From Chloroflexota bacterium (GTDB lineage: Bacteria; Chloroflexota; Dehalococcoidia; Lucifugimonadales; Lucifugimonadaceae), in assembly GCA_018673955.1 (NCBI GenBank), contig JABHBJ010000005.1, forward strand, positions 1-64,000: a stretch of 64,000 bases of DNA. The letters are read 5' to 3'. Positions 37,692-48,240 of this stretch are shown in pieces; the first letter of the stretch is position 1; every line of letters starts with the position of its first letter. A model generated the notes under the pieces. It saw nothing but the letters and a program-made list of their open reading frames with translations. It did not search any database and had not been told where the DNA came from. The position numbers and the translations under genes were made by a program.

Positions 37692-39137
37692 ATGCCCAAG
37701 ATCACAGGCGAAATTAGAGACGCCGCAGCCGGCGAAATCGTTCAGGCACGAGTACAAGTACTCGCCCCGAACGGCGAAAACGTTGCACCCGCCGACGCTA
37801 TGTGGAAAGTCGGATCGGGTGAACCGTTCTTCTACAGCAACGGCCAGTTCTCTCTCGACACAACTCGTGGCTTTCACCGAGTTCTTGTAGAGCGAGGAAC
37901 AGAGTTTACACCTTGGGAAGGGACTATCGAAGTTGATGGTTCTTCTGATTCGTCGGTCGATATCCAGCTTGAGCGATGGTCCGATCTTCCAGATCGAGGT
38001 TGGCACCCGGGCAATACCCATATTCATTACGACGAAAAGGAAAAAGACCCCGACCGTCGGCTGGGGTACGACTCCCGGGTCGAAGACCTGCGAATGACCG
38101 CTGTGTCGATCCTCAAGCGCTGGGATCTCGACTACGCAACGAACAAGTACCCGCCGGGAGTTCTCACCGAATACACCGATACGCATCACCATGTTCAGAG
38201 TGGTGAAGAAACGCGTCACAATCACGACCCGTCGGACCCGTTCAAAATCGGCTACGGACACGTGATGCTGTTGAATATTCGCAATCAGGTTGAACCGATT
38301 AGTCGAGGACTCATCATCGACCAGTTCGATCCTGACTATCCGCCGCTCAGCTACGCATGTGATCAAGCAAACGATCAAGACGGTCTGGTCATTTGGTGTC
38401 ACAACGGGCAGGGCATGGAGGCACCGGTCGCTGCTGCGCTAGGCAAGGTTCACGCCATGAACCTGTTCGATCCGTTCTGGACCGATATCGAATATCTCTA
38501 CTGGTACCACATGCTCAATACCGGAATCAAAATGCCGGTTTCTACCGGTTCTGACTGGTTCGTTAGTTCTGCCAACCGCGTTTACTCTCAGACCAACGGC
38601 GGATTCGCTTACGAATCGTGGCTCGATGGAATTCGTACTGGCAAAACATTCATCACGAACGGACCTGCATTGTTCTTGTCGGTCGCTGGTCAGGAACCCG
38701 GCGACACTATCGAACTTGAAAAAGGAACAAAGATCCCGATTCACGTCAACTGGAATTCTCACCACGCCATCGAGCGAGTCGAGATCGTTCAGAACGGAAA
38801 AGTCATAGCGCTCCGTGACTTCCCGGCGGGCGTAACAGTTGGGCATTTAGAGACTGAGCTTGTGATCGAATCCGATGGCTGGATAGGTGCTCGACTTGGT
38901 TCAGGTTCTAGAGATTCGTTTAATCAGCCAATATGGGCGCACACCAGTCCGGTGTACTTACGAGGAACCGGTGCGCAGTCTGAAGCCAGCGTTGAATCAG
39001 CGAAGTTCTACACCGATCAAATCGGTGAAGGAATCAACTGGGTGAAAACCAAAGGGCGCTTCTATACCGACGCACAACGTAAGGAAGTAGTCGATCTGTT
39101 CAAGCAGGGCCAGGATTGGTACCGCAATCTGATTTGA
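37692..39137 (+). CDS. CehA/McbA-family metallohydrolase-like protein
   Basis: DLPDRGWHPGNTHIHYDEKEKDPDRRLGYDSRVEDLRMTAVSILKRWDLDYATNKYPPG... plus MPVSTGSDWFVSSANRVY; 481 aa. Confidence 0.75.
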   Translation: MPKITGEIRDAAAGEIVQARVQVLAPNGENVAPADAMWKVGSGEPFFYSNGQFSLDTTRGFHRVLVERGTEFTPWEGTIEVDGSSDSSVDIQLERWSDLPDRGWHPGNTHIHYDEKEKDPDRRLGYDSRVEDLRMTAVSILKRWDLDYATNKYPPGVLTEYTDTHHHVQSGEETRHNHDPSDPFKIGYGHVMLLNIRNQVEPISRGLIIDQFDPDYPPLSYACDQANDQDGLVIWCHNGQGMEAPVAAALGKVHAMNLFDPFWTDIEYLYWYHMLNTGIKMPVSTGSDWFVSSANRVYSQTNGGFAYESWLDGIRTGKTFITNGPALFLSVAGQEPGDTIELEKGTKIPIHVNWNSHHAIERVEIVQNGKVIALRDFPAGVTVGHLETELVIESDGWIGARLGSGSRDSFNQPIWAHTSPVYLRGTGAQSEASVESAKFYTDQIGEGINWVKTKGRFYTDAQRKEVVDLFKQGQDWYRNLI

Positions 39138-39247
39138 CCCCGGCGACCGTACAACCGTGTGAGCGAACTAGCGGGTAAAATCGCTCGGGTCGTTTTGTTC
39201 TCGATCAACCAATTACCCAACGTCGATAAATCCGAGTCTGTAAAAAT

Positions 39248-39943
39248 ATGTCCGTCGAAGCTCTGTTTGATTCCTATTACGACCGCGCCACGATCCCTCT
39301 TCGGAATACCGAATTCCAACGAGAGCAATCGGGTTCTATCGATATTCGACACGTGGTTGAACATGACGAATTTCGAGCCCTGAGCCACAAAATCATTCTC
39401 AAAGACGGCGTTGCGTCTAGCGTGTGGCGAGAGCAGGAGTGGGGGCTCGGCGAGACCTCAATCGACGTTACCCAGTTTGAAGATGGCATAGTCAAGCAAA
39501 TCAGCCTGCGATACACCGGAGACTCAGTAACCGGTTTGAAAATCAGCCTCAGCCGAGATGAATGGCTAATTCCTGATCCCGATCATCGCTTGCCTTATAT
39601 TTTCGGCCGTGCTGATATGGAAACCTGGTACAAAGCTAACGATTTTCAAATGGGTCTGAATCGACTTCGCCTCGCGTGGGATCAGGAAACCAAGCACACG
39701 TTCTCTGTTCGCGAACTCGGGGTCGACAAAGATAAAGCCGAGCATCTGTATCGGGGTATCGAGTACCGAATCGAAATAGATGACGCAATTCGTTTGACGA
39801 TCGAAGACAAAGGCTCTCGGAATATAAATTGGCGGACTAGTATGTCGGCCGATGAAGTTCGAACGCTCTTCGAATATGCCAATAAAGAACCATGGTTGAG
39901 CGGTTGGGGACCAGTCGCTAAGATCATCGAAAACGGCAAGTAG
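39248..39943 (+). CDS. Hypothetical protein, 231 aa
   Basis: Open reading frame MSVEALFDSYYDRATIPLRNTEFQREQSGSIDIRHVVEHDEFRALSHK..., coding-like composition, no recognised family. Confidence 0.65.
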   Translation: MSVEALFDSYYDRATIPLRNTEFQREQSGSIDIRHVVEHDEFRALSHKIILKDGVASSVWREQEWGLGETSIDVTQFEDGIVKQISLRYTGDSVTGLKISLSRDEWLIPDPDHRLPYIFGRADMETWYKANDFQMGLNRLRLAWDQETKHTFSVRELGVDKDKAEHLYRGIEYRIEIDDAIRLTIEDKGSRNINWRTSMSADEVRTLFEYANKEPWLSGWGPVAKIIENGK

Positions 39944-39962
39944 TTCCGATTCGTATATTTTG

Positions 39963-41498
39963 TTAGTCGTGAACGTACTGAGCGTTGATATCTAGCGGGT
40001 ACAGCGACTTGCGAACTCTTTTGTACTCGAAGCTCGACATGTCAGCAGAGGTAGCACCCGGTGTGTTTACTGTGAGCAACTCGCTCGCTATTGGCTGGTA
40101 CGCCGGTAGAGGGGAAACTACTCCCTTGGCGACCACTACATCGAAGTCATCGGGTCGGTAGCCGAGCGAATAGAACTGCTCTCGACTCATATTCCCGACA
40201 CGAGTTGTGACCAACGCAACCGTTGGACCTTCAACCGTTTCGATCACCACCGTCGTTCCACCGTCGAAAAATCGCCAACCAGCGTGAACCGTACCGCTAT
40301 CTTCAAAGCGACCATCCGAAATACGGGTAACCCGCCCGCTTAGGCGAACCGGCTCTCCGTGAAGCGAGTCGGTCTTCCCACCAACTTCGACGGTTACGTT
40401 ATTGCCGATACCAGCTTCTAAACAAGCAGAAATAGCTTCCGTGTCACGTACTGTCTGGAGCCAGGAGGAAGCACCCTGCTTTACAGCTTCAGCAAGCAAA
40501 AACGTGCTGTCGCCCGAGCTGCCAGCTCCGATGTTGTCGCCAACATCCAGCAACACGATAGGCCCTGAATCTTCGGGCTTTGCTGCTGCTTGCGTAAGCG
40601 CATATTTAACGGCTTTTGAAGCTGTTGGCCCCACCGGTTCGTAAAGCTCTTTTCGATTCGCCCATGCACGATCAGCGATCCACAGTGCCGCCTTCTTTGC
40701 TTCGTTTATCGAACTCTCATGCAGTACGTAGCAGGCGAGTCCGTTTTCGTGAACGTCCGACCATGGATATCCCTCACCGATCGAACCGCCAACGATTCCG
40801 GGCTGTGCAAGCACCGTTTCGAGATCGTTGATGACCGACTTCATCGGCATGTCACGCGTGTCGTGTTGGAAAATTCCAACGACCATCGGAGGCATTTCGA
40901 GCCACTTGGCAGGACGCCATTTTTCGCGAGCCATGCGCACGACAAGATCGGAGGCATCGTGCGCTCGTGGGACGGCGTCAGTGTGCGGATTCGTCTTGTA
41001 GATGACCAACGCATCGGTTTCGTCTGCCATCTGCTGCGAAACGTTCGCGTGGAGATCGAGCGTCATGGCAACCGGCACTTCAGGCCCGACGATTTCTCTT
41101 ACCCGCCGAGCCAACTCGCCATCCATGTCGGGATACTCCTCTGAAACGGCCGCCCCCATCTGATTCAGCAAAACGCCATCGAACGGACCCTGCTCACGAA
41201 GCATGTTTAGCGCTTCACCGCCGAGGGTATCGAACACTTCTGTGCTGATCGTTCCACCGGGGTCTGTGGCTGCAAATATCAGCGGGATAAGCTCGAAATC
41301 GAGTCGTTTGGAAGCCTGTATGAACCCCGCCATAGAAGTCTGCGACAACTCGTGCATGTCGTAGTACTGCTGACCCCGTTGTACAGCGTAGGTCTGCATC
41401 CCTGAAACCTTGAAGCTGTCCATGGTCGTTGGGTTGCTGGCGAACGTGTTCGTCTCGTGGTGGATACCGAGGGTTGCGATACGAAGTTTGTTGTTCAT
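39963..41498 (-). CDS. M81 family metallopeptidase (microcystin LR degradation protein MlrC-like)
   Basis: LRIATLGIHHETNTFASNPTTMDSFKV...QGPFDGVLLNQMGAAVSEEYPDMDGELARRVREIVGPEVPVAMTLDLHANVSQQMADETDALVIYKTNPHTD. Confidence 0.93.
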   Translation of the reverse strand: MNNKLRIATLGIHHETNTFASNPTTMDSFKVSGMQTYAVQRGQQYYDMHELSQTSMAGFIQASKRLDFELIPLIFAATDPGGTISTEVFDTLGGEALNMLREQGPFDGVLLNQMGAAVSEEYPDMDGELARRVREIVGPEVPVAMTLDLHANVSQQMADETDALVIYKTNPHTDAVPRAHDASDLVVRMAREKWRPAKWLEMPPMVVGIFQHDTRDMPMKSVINDLETVLAQPGIVGGSIGEGYPWSDVHENGLACYVLHESSINEAKKAALWIADRAWANRKELYEPVGPTASKAVKYALTQAAAKPEDSGPIVLLDVGDNIGAGSSGDSTFLLAEAVKQGASSWLQTVRDTEAISACLEAGIGNNVTVEVGGKTDSLHGEPVRLSGRVTRISDGRFEDSGTVHAGWRFFDGGTTVVIETVEGPTVALVTTRVGNMSREQFYSLGYRPDDFDVVVAKGVVSPLPAYQPIASELLTVNTPGATSADMSSFEYKRVRKSLYPLDINAQYVHD

Positions 41499-41514
41499 AT
41501 TTCTTCTTAAACAA

Positions 41515-41542
41515 AGTTGGCGGAGCCATAACCCCGCCGACT
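41515..41542. terminator. Inverted repeat between the first dehydrogenase and mlrC-like genes (possible terminator/attenuator)
   Basis: AGTTGGCGG-AGCCATAACC-CCGCCGACT, 9-bp stem with one G-U. Confidence 0.45.
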
Positions 41543-41566
41543 CAAATTTTCGTTTATTCCAGCAGC

Positions 41567-42607
41567 CTAGTCGCCTTCACCGGTAATAAGTCCTGCAGAA
41601 CCCGGCTGCCGAGTCTTCGAATCAAGCTTCGAAGTGACTTCTGGGTTCTGCCCCGCGCTCGGCCATTCGCCACGTAGAACCGCTGCAACTTGCTGCGAAG
41701 CCCGCTGGCGCGCCAGCCACCCTGAGCGAGTCGATTGACCCGCTGAGTGTGGTGCGGTGATTACGTTCTTCATTTGGAGAAGAGGATTGTTCGGATCTAC
41801 CGGCTCTTGTTCGAATACATCGAGACCAGCGCCACGAATCTTGCCCTGTTGCAGGGCTTCGATCAACGCTGGCTCATCGTTTACGGAACCACGGCAAGTG
41901 TTGATGTAGTACGCAGATTCCTTCATCACATCAAACTGCTCTTTGCCGATCATGTGGAACGTTTCTGCGTTCAATGGAACCACTACAATGACGTAGTCAG
42001 ATCGCTTGAACAATTCGTTTAGTTCGAAGACCTGCTCAACGCCATATTCAGTGATTATCCACGGCTCTATGTATGGATCGTAAACGATCGTTTCCATGCG
42101 CCATCCCTGACCAAGCTTACGAGCTACCTGGCGTCCGATGTTTCCGAATCCGACGATTCCAAGAGTCTGCTCATCGATTGGCTCGGTCGGCCCGAATTCT
42201 GCAGCGTTCCATCGTCCTTCTCGCAGTTGGAGAGTCGATTGCACCGTGTGACGGTTGAGGGCCAGCGTCATCGTTACGGCCTGGTTCGATACCTCTTCGG
42301 CACACATGCCTGCACCGTTTGTCACGATGATGCCCATGTCGGTCGCCGCGTCCACATCGATGTGGTTGAAACCGTGCGAGTACACAGCTAGAACCTGTGC
42401 CTGGTCAGCAGCTTTTATCACCTGCTCTGAACCCCAGCCACCGCGCATCATGATCGCGTCGGCGCCTCGAACGGCTTCCATTGCCTCGCCCTCTGAAGTG
42501 GGGGCTTCCTGAACAAATTCGACATCAAGATCGGCCATCTCGGCACGTTCGTGATACAGCGGATCGTCGGTGTCTCCACCCAGTACTACAACTCGTTGTT
42601 TTGCCAT
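41567..42607 (-). CDS. D-isomer-specific 2-hydroxyacid dehydrogenase (paralogue 1)
   Basis: LGIVGFGNIGRQVARKL, YYINTCRGSVNDEPALIEALQQGKIRGAGLDVFEQEPVDPNNPLL, TAPHSAGQS. Confidence 0.93.
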   Translation of the reverse strand: MAKQRVVVLGGDTDDPLYHERAEMADLDVEFVQEAPTSEGEAMEAVRGADAIMMRGGWGSEQVIKAADQAQVLAVYSHGFNHIDVDAATDMGIIVTNGAGMCAEEVSNQAVTMTLALNRHTVQSTLQLREGRWNAAEFGPTEPIDEQTLGIVGFGNIGRQVARKLGQGWRMETIVYDPYIEPWIITEYGVEQVFELNELFKRSDYVIVVVPLNAETFHMIGKEQFDVMKESAYYINTCRGSVNDEPALIEALQQGKIRGAGLDVFEQEPVDPNNPLLQMKNVITAPHSAGQSTRSGWLARQRASQQVAAVLRGEWPSAGQNPEVTSKLDSKTRQPGSAGLITGEGD

Positions 42608-42692
42608 TGTTAGTTACTCCAAAAAATATTAGATCAACTGAGTCGAAACATTGAATTTCGACTCATAAAGAAGAACGTGTGAAAGACGCCCG

Positions 42693-43766
42693 TTACTTGC
42701 CCTGCTCGGCGAGCATGACCTCCCAGCTAACAGCCCAGTTGCGTGGCTCGACTGTGCTTCGAACGTCTGGGTTGATTAGCGACATTGGCCAGTAGCCGAG
42801 AGCCACTCGCATGGCTTCTTCACCGAGCTGTGTGTTCGCTCTGCCCCACGCTACTTCACTGTAGGAAGCGTAGTGATTCGTTACAGAAACGTTGTCCATC
42901 TTGAGCAATTCGTTGTTCGGGTCGACAGGTTCCTGCTCGAACACGTCGAGCCCGGCACCAGCGATCTTGCCCTGTTGGAGTGCCTCGATCAGTGCTTTCT
43001 CATCGACCACAGGTCCACGTGAGCAGTTGATGAGGTAAGCAGTTGGCTTCATTAGGTCAAAGAACTCAGCGCCAACCATGTGGTGAGTCTTTGGGGTTAG
43101 ATAGGTGTGTGGTGAAACATAGTCAGATCGCTTTGCGATTTCCTGAGGAGTTCCAACCATCTCGACGCCGTATTCCTTGGCATCCCACGAGGAAACGAAA
43201 GGATCGTAGCCGATTACTTTCATTCCGAAAGCCTGAGCTTTTCGAGCTACCGTTCGACCGATGTCTCCAAGTCCGATGATGCCGAACGTCTGACCAGCGA
43301 TGTGACCCATAGGAGCAAGGTGTTCTCGAGTCCAAGTACCGTTCTTTACCAGCTTGTCGTGGAGTACGAATTTTCGTGAGCAAACGAGGAAGTGCATCAT
43401 CGTCTGGTTACTAACTTCTTCGGTACCGAACGAAGCAGTGTTGGCGAGAATTACACCGTTTTCAACGGCAGAGCTCAAGTCCATGCCGTCGTAGCCGTGT
43501 CCGAACGAAACTAATCCCTTACATCGCCCGTTGTTACCCATGTGAGTGAACAAGCTGGGGTCGATGCCGTGACCTTGACTCATGGCGACATCGGCGTCTT
43601 TCAACGCTTCGATCAACTCGCCATCGCTGTCACCGGCGTAAACAACGAACTCGGCGCCCATTTCTTTGGCTGCCTTGCTCTGTTGCTCTATGTCCGACGA
43701 GTGAACGCCGGGTCGGCTCTTAGGCCCCAAATATAGAACTCGAATATCTTTAGCGTCTGGGCTCAT
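42693..43766 (-). CDS. D-isomer-specific 2-hydroxyacid dehydrogenase (paralogue 2)
   Basis: FGIIGLGDIGRTVARKAQAFGMKVIGYDPF, CSRGPVVDEKALIEALQQGKIAGAGLDVFEQEPVDPNNELL. Confidence 0.93.
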   Translation of the reverse strand: MSPDAKDIRVLYLGPKSRPGVHSSDIEQQSKAAKEMGAEFVVYAGDSDGELIEALKDADVAMSQGHGIDPSLFTHMGNNGRCKGLVSFGHGYDGMDLSSAVENGVILANTASFGTEEVSNQTMMHFLVCSRKFVLHDKLVKNGTWTREHLAPMGHIAGQTFGIIGLGDIGRTVARKAQAFGMKVIGYDPFVSSWDAKEYGVEMVGTPQEIAKRSDYVSPHTYLTPKTHHMVGAEFFDLMKPTAYLINCSRGPVVDEKALIEALQQGKIAGAGLDVFEQEPVDPNNELLKMDNVSVTNHYASYSEVAWGRANTQLGEEAMRVALGYWPMSLINPDVRSTVEPRNWAVSWEVMLAEQGK

Positions 43767-43814
43767 AAAACTGTGTACGTTCTCGTATTACTGGTTGGTT
43801 GAATTAGTTTTTCA

Positions 43815-44834
43815 TTATTCGGGTTTGACGATGCTTTGTGCGGTGTCGCCATCCCAAACTCGTTTCATATTGTCGAAGGCAAATCGTACTCTTCTCGGAT
43901 AACTTTCGTAACTCTTACCCGCAATATGCGGAGCAACTACAACGTTATCCATCGTGAGCAGGGGATTGGTCGGATCGACGGGTTCTTGCTCGAACACGTC
44001 TAATCCGGCACCCCATATTTCACCGTCTTCGAGCGCGTGCTGCAATGCTATCTCGTCCACAACCGGACCTCGGCAAGTATTTATCAGAACAGCAGTCTTC
44101 TTCATTAGCTTGAATTCACGCTCGCTGATCAAAGCACGAGTGCTGTTGTCGAGAGGGGTGTGAAGCGTGACGATGTCGGATCGTTCTAGCAATTCATCGA
44201 GTTCGACTCTCGTCGCCCCGTATCCCTCCGCCTTTTCGCTTCGGATCTTGTCAGTGTAGATCGTCGTCGTATCGAAGCCACGGAGCATTCCTGCGACGTT
44301 GCTACCAATCTTTCCTGCGCCGACGATTCCGACCGTTGCCCCGAATAGTTCGTGCGAATCACGTCCGTCCACTTCGGGTTGCATCCAATCGCCAGCTTTC
44401 GTATCCATATTGGAAATGGGCAGGTGTCGGAGTGTCGAAAGAGTAAGCGTAATCGCAAACTCGGCGACCGGGATAGCATTCGCTCCACCGTTGTTTGCGA
44501 CAGGAATGCCCATCTCGCCGGCGAGTCCAAGATTCACGCCGTCAAAACCGGCAGAGCAGAGTTGGACGAGCTTTGTTTTCTGTGCGAGTCGAAGGGTTTT
44601 ATCGGAAACACCGTGACCGAACACCAGAATGAAATCAGCGATTTCAGCCGCTTGCGCCACTTCCTCATCAGTCGATTCGTCAGTGCGAATGTGTAGATTC
44701 CAGCCGTCTGGTTTCATTTCGTTCGCCATGTCCAACAAGGGGAGGGCGGGACCAGAAAATACGAGCACTTCAGGCATATTAGTTCGATCTCGATTCAGAA
44801 TGTTCAAAGGGTTGGTCGCTGCGAACTCGGGCAT
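43815..44834 (-). CDS. D-isomer-specific 2-hydroxyacid dehydrogenase (paralogue 3)
   Basis: VGIVGAGKIGSNVAGMLRGFDTTTIYTDK, NTCRGPVVDEIALQHALEDGEIWGAGLDVFEQEPVDPTNPLL; alternative start 44774. Confidence 0.93.
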   Translation of the reverse strand: MPEFAATNPLNILNRDRTNMPEVLVFSGPALPLLDMANEMKPDGWNLHIRTDESTDEEVAQAAEIADFILVFGHGVSDKTLRLAQKTKLVQLCSAGFDGVNLGLAGEMGIPVANNGGANAIPVAEFAITLTLSTLRHLPISNMDTKAGDWMQPEVDGRDSHELFGATVGIVGAGKIGSNVAGMLRGFDTTTIYTDKIRSEKAEGYGATRVELDELLERSDIVTLHTPLDNSTRALISEREFKLMKKTAVLINTCRGPVVDEIALQHALEDGEIWGAGLDVFEQEPVDPTNPLLTMDNVVVAPHIAGKSYESYPRRVRFAFDNMKRVWDGDTAQSIVKPE

Positions 44835-44945
44835 TGTAAAACGTGAGCGACGATTAGTGTGACGCTTACCGACGTTTCAACGCGTATGCTTTTCGCAGCA
44901 AAGTACTGATTCAACAAAACTTCATCGTTCTCCGGTTTATCTTTC

Positions 44946-46130
44946 ATGACCAACGGCTCTGACTCTGGCACTAACTCCAACTTTGGGCAGATCGAATCTG
45001 CCGCAATCGAAATTCTCTCTGACCTCGGCGAGTTCACCGCTACTTCCTATTGGGAAGACGGACCTGCCGACTATCTGGCGGAACATGCCAGAAGAGGTGG
45101 ATTAGAGGTGTCGATCGATGAGTGGGGCAACGTTCTCGCAACAAAACACGGCAACGATCTTGCGGCACCCGGAATAGCGTTTGTTGCTCACACCGATCAT
45201 CCCGGCTACGAAGTTGTTGCTCAAGAAGGCTCAAAGCTAACGCTGAAAACACTCGGGGGAGTCGGAATAGCAGCGGGTCGTGAAGGAACCCGAGTTTTGG
45301 TAATCGGAAAGAACGGTGAGCGTATAAAAGCCACAGTCGCTGGAGCCGAACCGGTGGAAGGCGAATTTCCTAAATCCCGCGAAGCTGCGGGGTGGCTCGG
45401 TACTGACACCGTGTACGCAGAACTTTCGAATGGAGAAGCCAATCTCGGCGATCTCCCGCGTCCGGTCGTTCCCGATTTACCAGATTTCTCGTTAGAAGAC
45501 GGCCTAATCAAAATGCGCGCTGCCGACGATCTGGCTGGCTGCGCTGCAATCCTCGCTGCCCTCGAATCGATCGTAAACACATCGACCGAAGGCAACGTTT
45601 ACGGCCTATTCACTCGTGCTGAGGAAACTGGTCTAGTGGGCGCTCGATTGGCTGCCGAGAGCGAACTGCTTCCGAAAAACACGATCATCGTTTCGGTAGA
45701 AACAAGCTCGGTGCTTCCCGGTGCTGAAATCTGCGAGGGAGTCGTGATCCGTACGGGCGATCGAGCGGCGACGTTCGACTATGAAGCCGAGGCGTATCTG
45801 GGGCAAGCGGTTCACAAAATCAAATCGGCAAACCCTGATTTCAAGATACAGCGGCAACTCATGAGTGCTGGTGGCTGCGAGGCATCCGCTTTCAAAGCAT
45901 TTGGATACAAGGTCACTGGCACGGCGTTTCCTCTCGGTGCATGGCACAACCGGGGCGAAGCGGGTGTAGAGCCAGAATTCATTTCGAAAGACGATTTTGT
46001 TGACGGCGCTATCCTGATCGCTGAAGCAGCAAAGATTGCAGGAACCTCGCCAAAAGGCGTGCTCGCTCGTCTTGGAGACACGCCTTTAGAAGAAGGCGAT
46101 AGGCTAAAGACAGCTCGCCTCAATCGTTAA
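44946..46130 (+). CDS. M42-family / aminopeptidase-like metallopeptidase
   Basis: IAFVAHTDHPGYEVV...MRAADDLAGCAAILAALESI...YGLFTRAEETGLVGARLAAESELLPKNTIIVSVETS. Confidence 0.85.
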   Translation: MTNGSDSGTNSNFGQIESAAIEILSDLGEFTATSYWEDGPADYLAEHARRGGLEVSIDEWGNVLATKHGNDLAAPGIAFVAHTDHPGYEVVAQEGSKLTLKTLGGVGIAAGREGTRVLVIGKNGERIKATVAGAEPVEGEFPKSREAAGWLGTDTVYAELSNGEANLGDLPRPVVPDLPDFSLEDGLIKMRAADDLAGCAAILAALESIVNTSTEGNVYGLFTRAEETGLVGARLAAESELLPKNTIIVSVETSSVLPGAEICEGVVIRTGDRAATFDYEAEAYLGQAVHKIKSANPDFKIQRQLMSAGGCEASAFKAFGYKVTGTAFPLGAWHNRGEAGVEPEFISKDDFVDGAILIAEAAKIAGTSPKGVLARLGDTPLEEGDRLKTARLNR

Positions 46131-46227
46131 AATCCCATAACGAAGTGCGTCGACGGGCGTATTCTGAATCAACAATTTAATCCAACGGAGTTGGATCGTC
46201 CACACAAGCGGAGTTATTGAGAACAAT

Positions 46228-47859
46228 ATGGAAGTAGATGGCAGCTACCTACTGGCACGCACACTGAAGGAAGAAGGCGTTGAGCACCTCTTCTATCTGA
46301 TGGGCGGACCCAACTACGAGATCATCAATCATTCCGAGGATCTTGGAATCAAGGCGATCGACTTCCGTCACGAGCAAGCTGCTTCGATGGCAGCCCACGG
46401 ATACGCCCGTGTCACCGGCAAGCCCGGTGTCACGACTGCTGCGTCTGGACCCGGTACGTTGAACCTGCTGACAGGCCAGTACACGGCATGGGTAGACGGC
46501 GCACCAATGATTACTCTCGGTGGTGCTGGACCGATCGAAGACTTTGGCCGTGGCGGATTCCAAGAAGTCGACCAAGTTGGCATCTTCGAACCGATATCCA
46601 AAGCCGTGATGCGACCCACCGATCCTGTACGCTACCCCGAACAAATCTCTACTGCTTTCCGTATTGCGACGACGGGTCGACCCGGTCCTGTGTACGTCGA
46701 TTGCAACGAAGATGTTCTTTACGGCAAGGTCGAAGAATCTGATGCCGCCGTACCGTCCCGAGCACTTGGACGAGCTCGACCTGCCGGTGACCCTGATCTA
46801 ATCAAGCAAGCCGTGAAAATGCTTTCGGAAGCGAGCAACCCAATGGTGTTTGCTGGCGGAGGAGTCTGGTGGTCGCAGGCGTACGACGAGCTTCGACTAC
46901 TTGTCGAACGAATGGGCATTCCGTTCTACACTTCGCCAATGTCACGAGGTCTGCTCCCCGACGACCACGAAATGTCATTCCCAGCGGCTCGTTCCGGAGC
47001 GTTTAGAGGAGCAGACGTAGTTCTGGTTGTCGGAACCCGAATGAACTGGATGATGACCTTTGGGGAGCGTATTGCAGCCGAGTCGAAGATCATTCAGATC
47101 GATATTCACGGAGCCGAACTAGGGCACAACCGCTCTGTCGATGTTGGAATCGAAGGCGACGCCAAGGCCGTTCTTCAGCAGTTTGTCGATGAAGCCGACC
47201 GCATCGGATTTGAATCGAAAGCGAATTCCAAGTGGATCGAGAAACTTCGTGAAGCTGATCTTTCGCGCCGAGAACGCGTAGCGCCTCTAGAAAATTCCGA
47301 CCAACAGCCGATTCACCCGCTCCGACTCTGCAAGGAGCTTCGAGAAGTGATGGATCGAGATTCAATTCTGGCGGTCGATGGCAACGAGATTCTCCACTTT
47401 GGTCGCCAGTCGATGCCAACATACATGCCCGGTCATCGCCTAAATTCGGGACCTTCAGGCTGCATGGGCGTCGGACTTCCTTATGCCCTCGGAGCCAAGA
47501 TCGCCAAGCCAGACAAGCAGGTCGTCGCCCTTCACGGTGACGGATCGCTTGGAATGAATATTCAAGACTTCGACACTGCAGTTCGACATAACTTGCCGGT
47601 CGTCATCGTCGTATCAAACAATGAAGGTTGGACGGCTCGTGTCGAAGGCATTCGTAAGCCGGGTCGTGAGCTTGGATTTACTCGATTCGACAAGGTTGCT
47701 GAGGCACTTGGTGGTCATGGCGAACTCGTCGAGGATCCTAAAGATCTTAAGCCAGCGTTTGAACGTGCTTTCGCTTCGGGAGTTCCGGCCATCGTAAACG
47801 TCCGAACCGACCCTACAGCCCGAGCTCTTTCGCGATTCGTCGGATCGAAAATGGAGTAA
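46228..47859 (+). CDS. Thiamine-diphosphate-dependent enzyme (acetolactate synthase / benzoylformate decarboxylase-like)
   Basis: LKEEGVEHLFYLMGGPNYEIINHSEDLGIKAIDFRHEQAASMAAHGYARVTGKPGVTTAASGPGTLN...LHGDGSLGMNIQDFDTAVRHNLPVVIVVSNNEGW. Confidence 0.93.
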   Translation: MEVDGSYLLARTLKEEGVEHLFYLMGGPNYEIINHSEDLGIKAIDFRHEQAASMAAHGYARVTGKPGVTTAASGPGTLNLLTGQYTAWVDGAPMITLGGAGPIEDFGRGGFQEVDQVGIFEPISKAVMRPTDPVRYPEQISTAFRIATTGRPGPVYVDCNEDVLYGKVEESDAAVPSRALGRARPAGDPDLIKQAVKMLSEASNPMVFAGGGVWWSQAYDELRLLVERMGIPFYTSPMSRGLLPDDHEMSFPAARSGAFRGADVVLVVGTRMNWMMTFGERIAAESKIIQIDIHGAELGHNRSVDVGIEGDAKAVLQQFVDEADRIGFESKANSKWIEKLREADLSRRERVAPLENSDQQPIHPLRLCKELREVMDRDSILAVDGNEILHFGRQSMPTYMPGHRLNSGPSGCMGVGLPYALGAKIAKPDKQVVALHGDGSLGMNIQDFDTAVRHNLPVVIVVSNNEGWTARVEGIRKPGRELGFTRFDKVAEALGGHGELVEDPKDLKPAFERAFASGVPAIVNVRTDPTARALSRFVGSKME

Positions 47860-47943
47860 TCGTCGAGTTTAACCGGCTGTGGAAATCGTAATAGCAGCGA
47901 TAGGACTCATCATCTAAAACTAACGCCTAACGGGGAGTCAAAC

Positions 47944-48234
47944 GTGCCGTACTACCTAATGCTTTCAAAACTGACCGAGCGTGGACGTGATCGGATCAAG
48001 CACAATCCCGATCGAATTACTCAAGTGAATCTGGAAATCGAAGAACAAGACTGCAGCGTGGTGTCCCAATACGCACTGCTCGGTCAATACGACTTCGCAA
48101 CCCTCATCGAAGCTCCCGATAACGCCCACATGAGTCGACTAGCTGTCGATTTAGGCGCACGAGGAACCACCGAAACCGAAACACTTCCTGCCGAACCAAC
48201 TGAACTGTTTATTGAAGCAATGAAGGGCAAATAG
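47944..48234 (+). CDS. GYD-domain protein
   Basis: MPYYLMLSKLTERGRDRIKHNPDRITQVNLEIEEQDCSVVSQYALLGQYDFATLIEAPDNAHMSRLAVDLGARGTTETETLPA. Confidence 0.88.
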   Translation: MPYYLMLSKLTERGRDRIKHNPDRITQVNLEIEEQDCSVVSQYALLGQYDFATLIEAPDNAHMSRLAVDLGARGTTETETLPAEPTELFIEAMKGK

Positions 48235-48240
48235 AAGACT

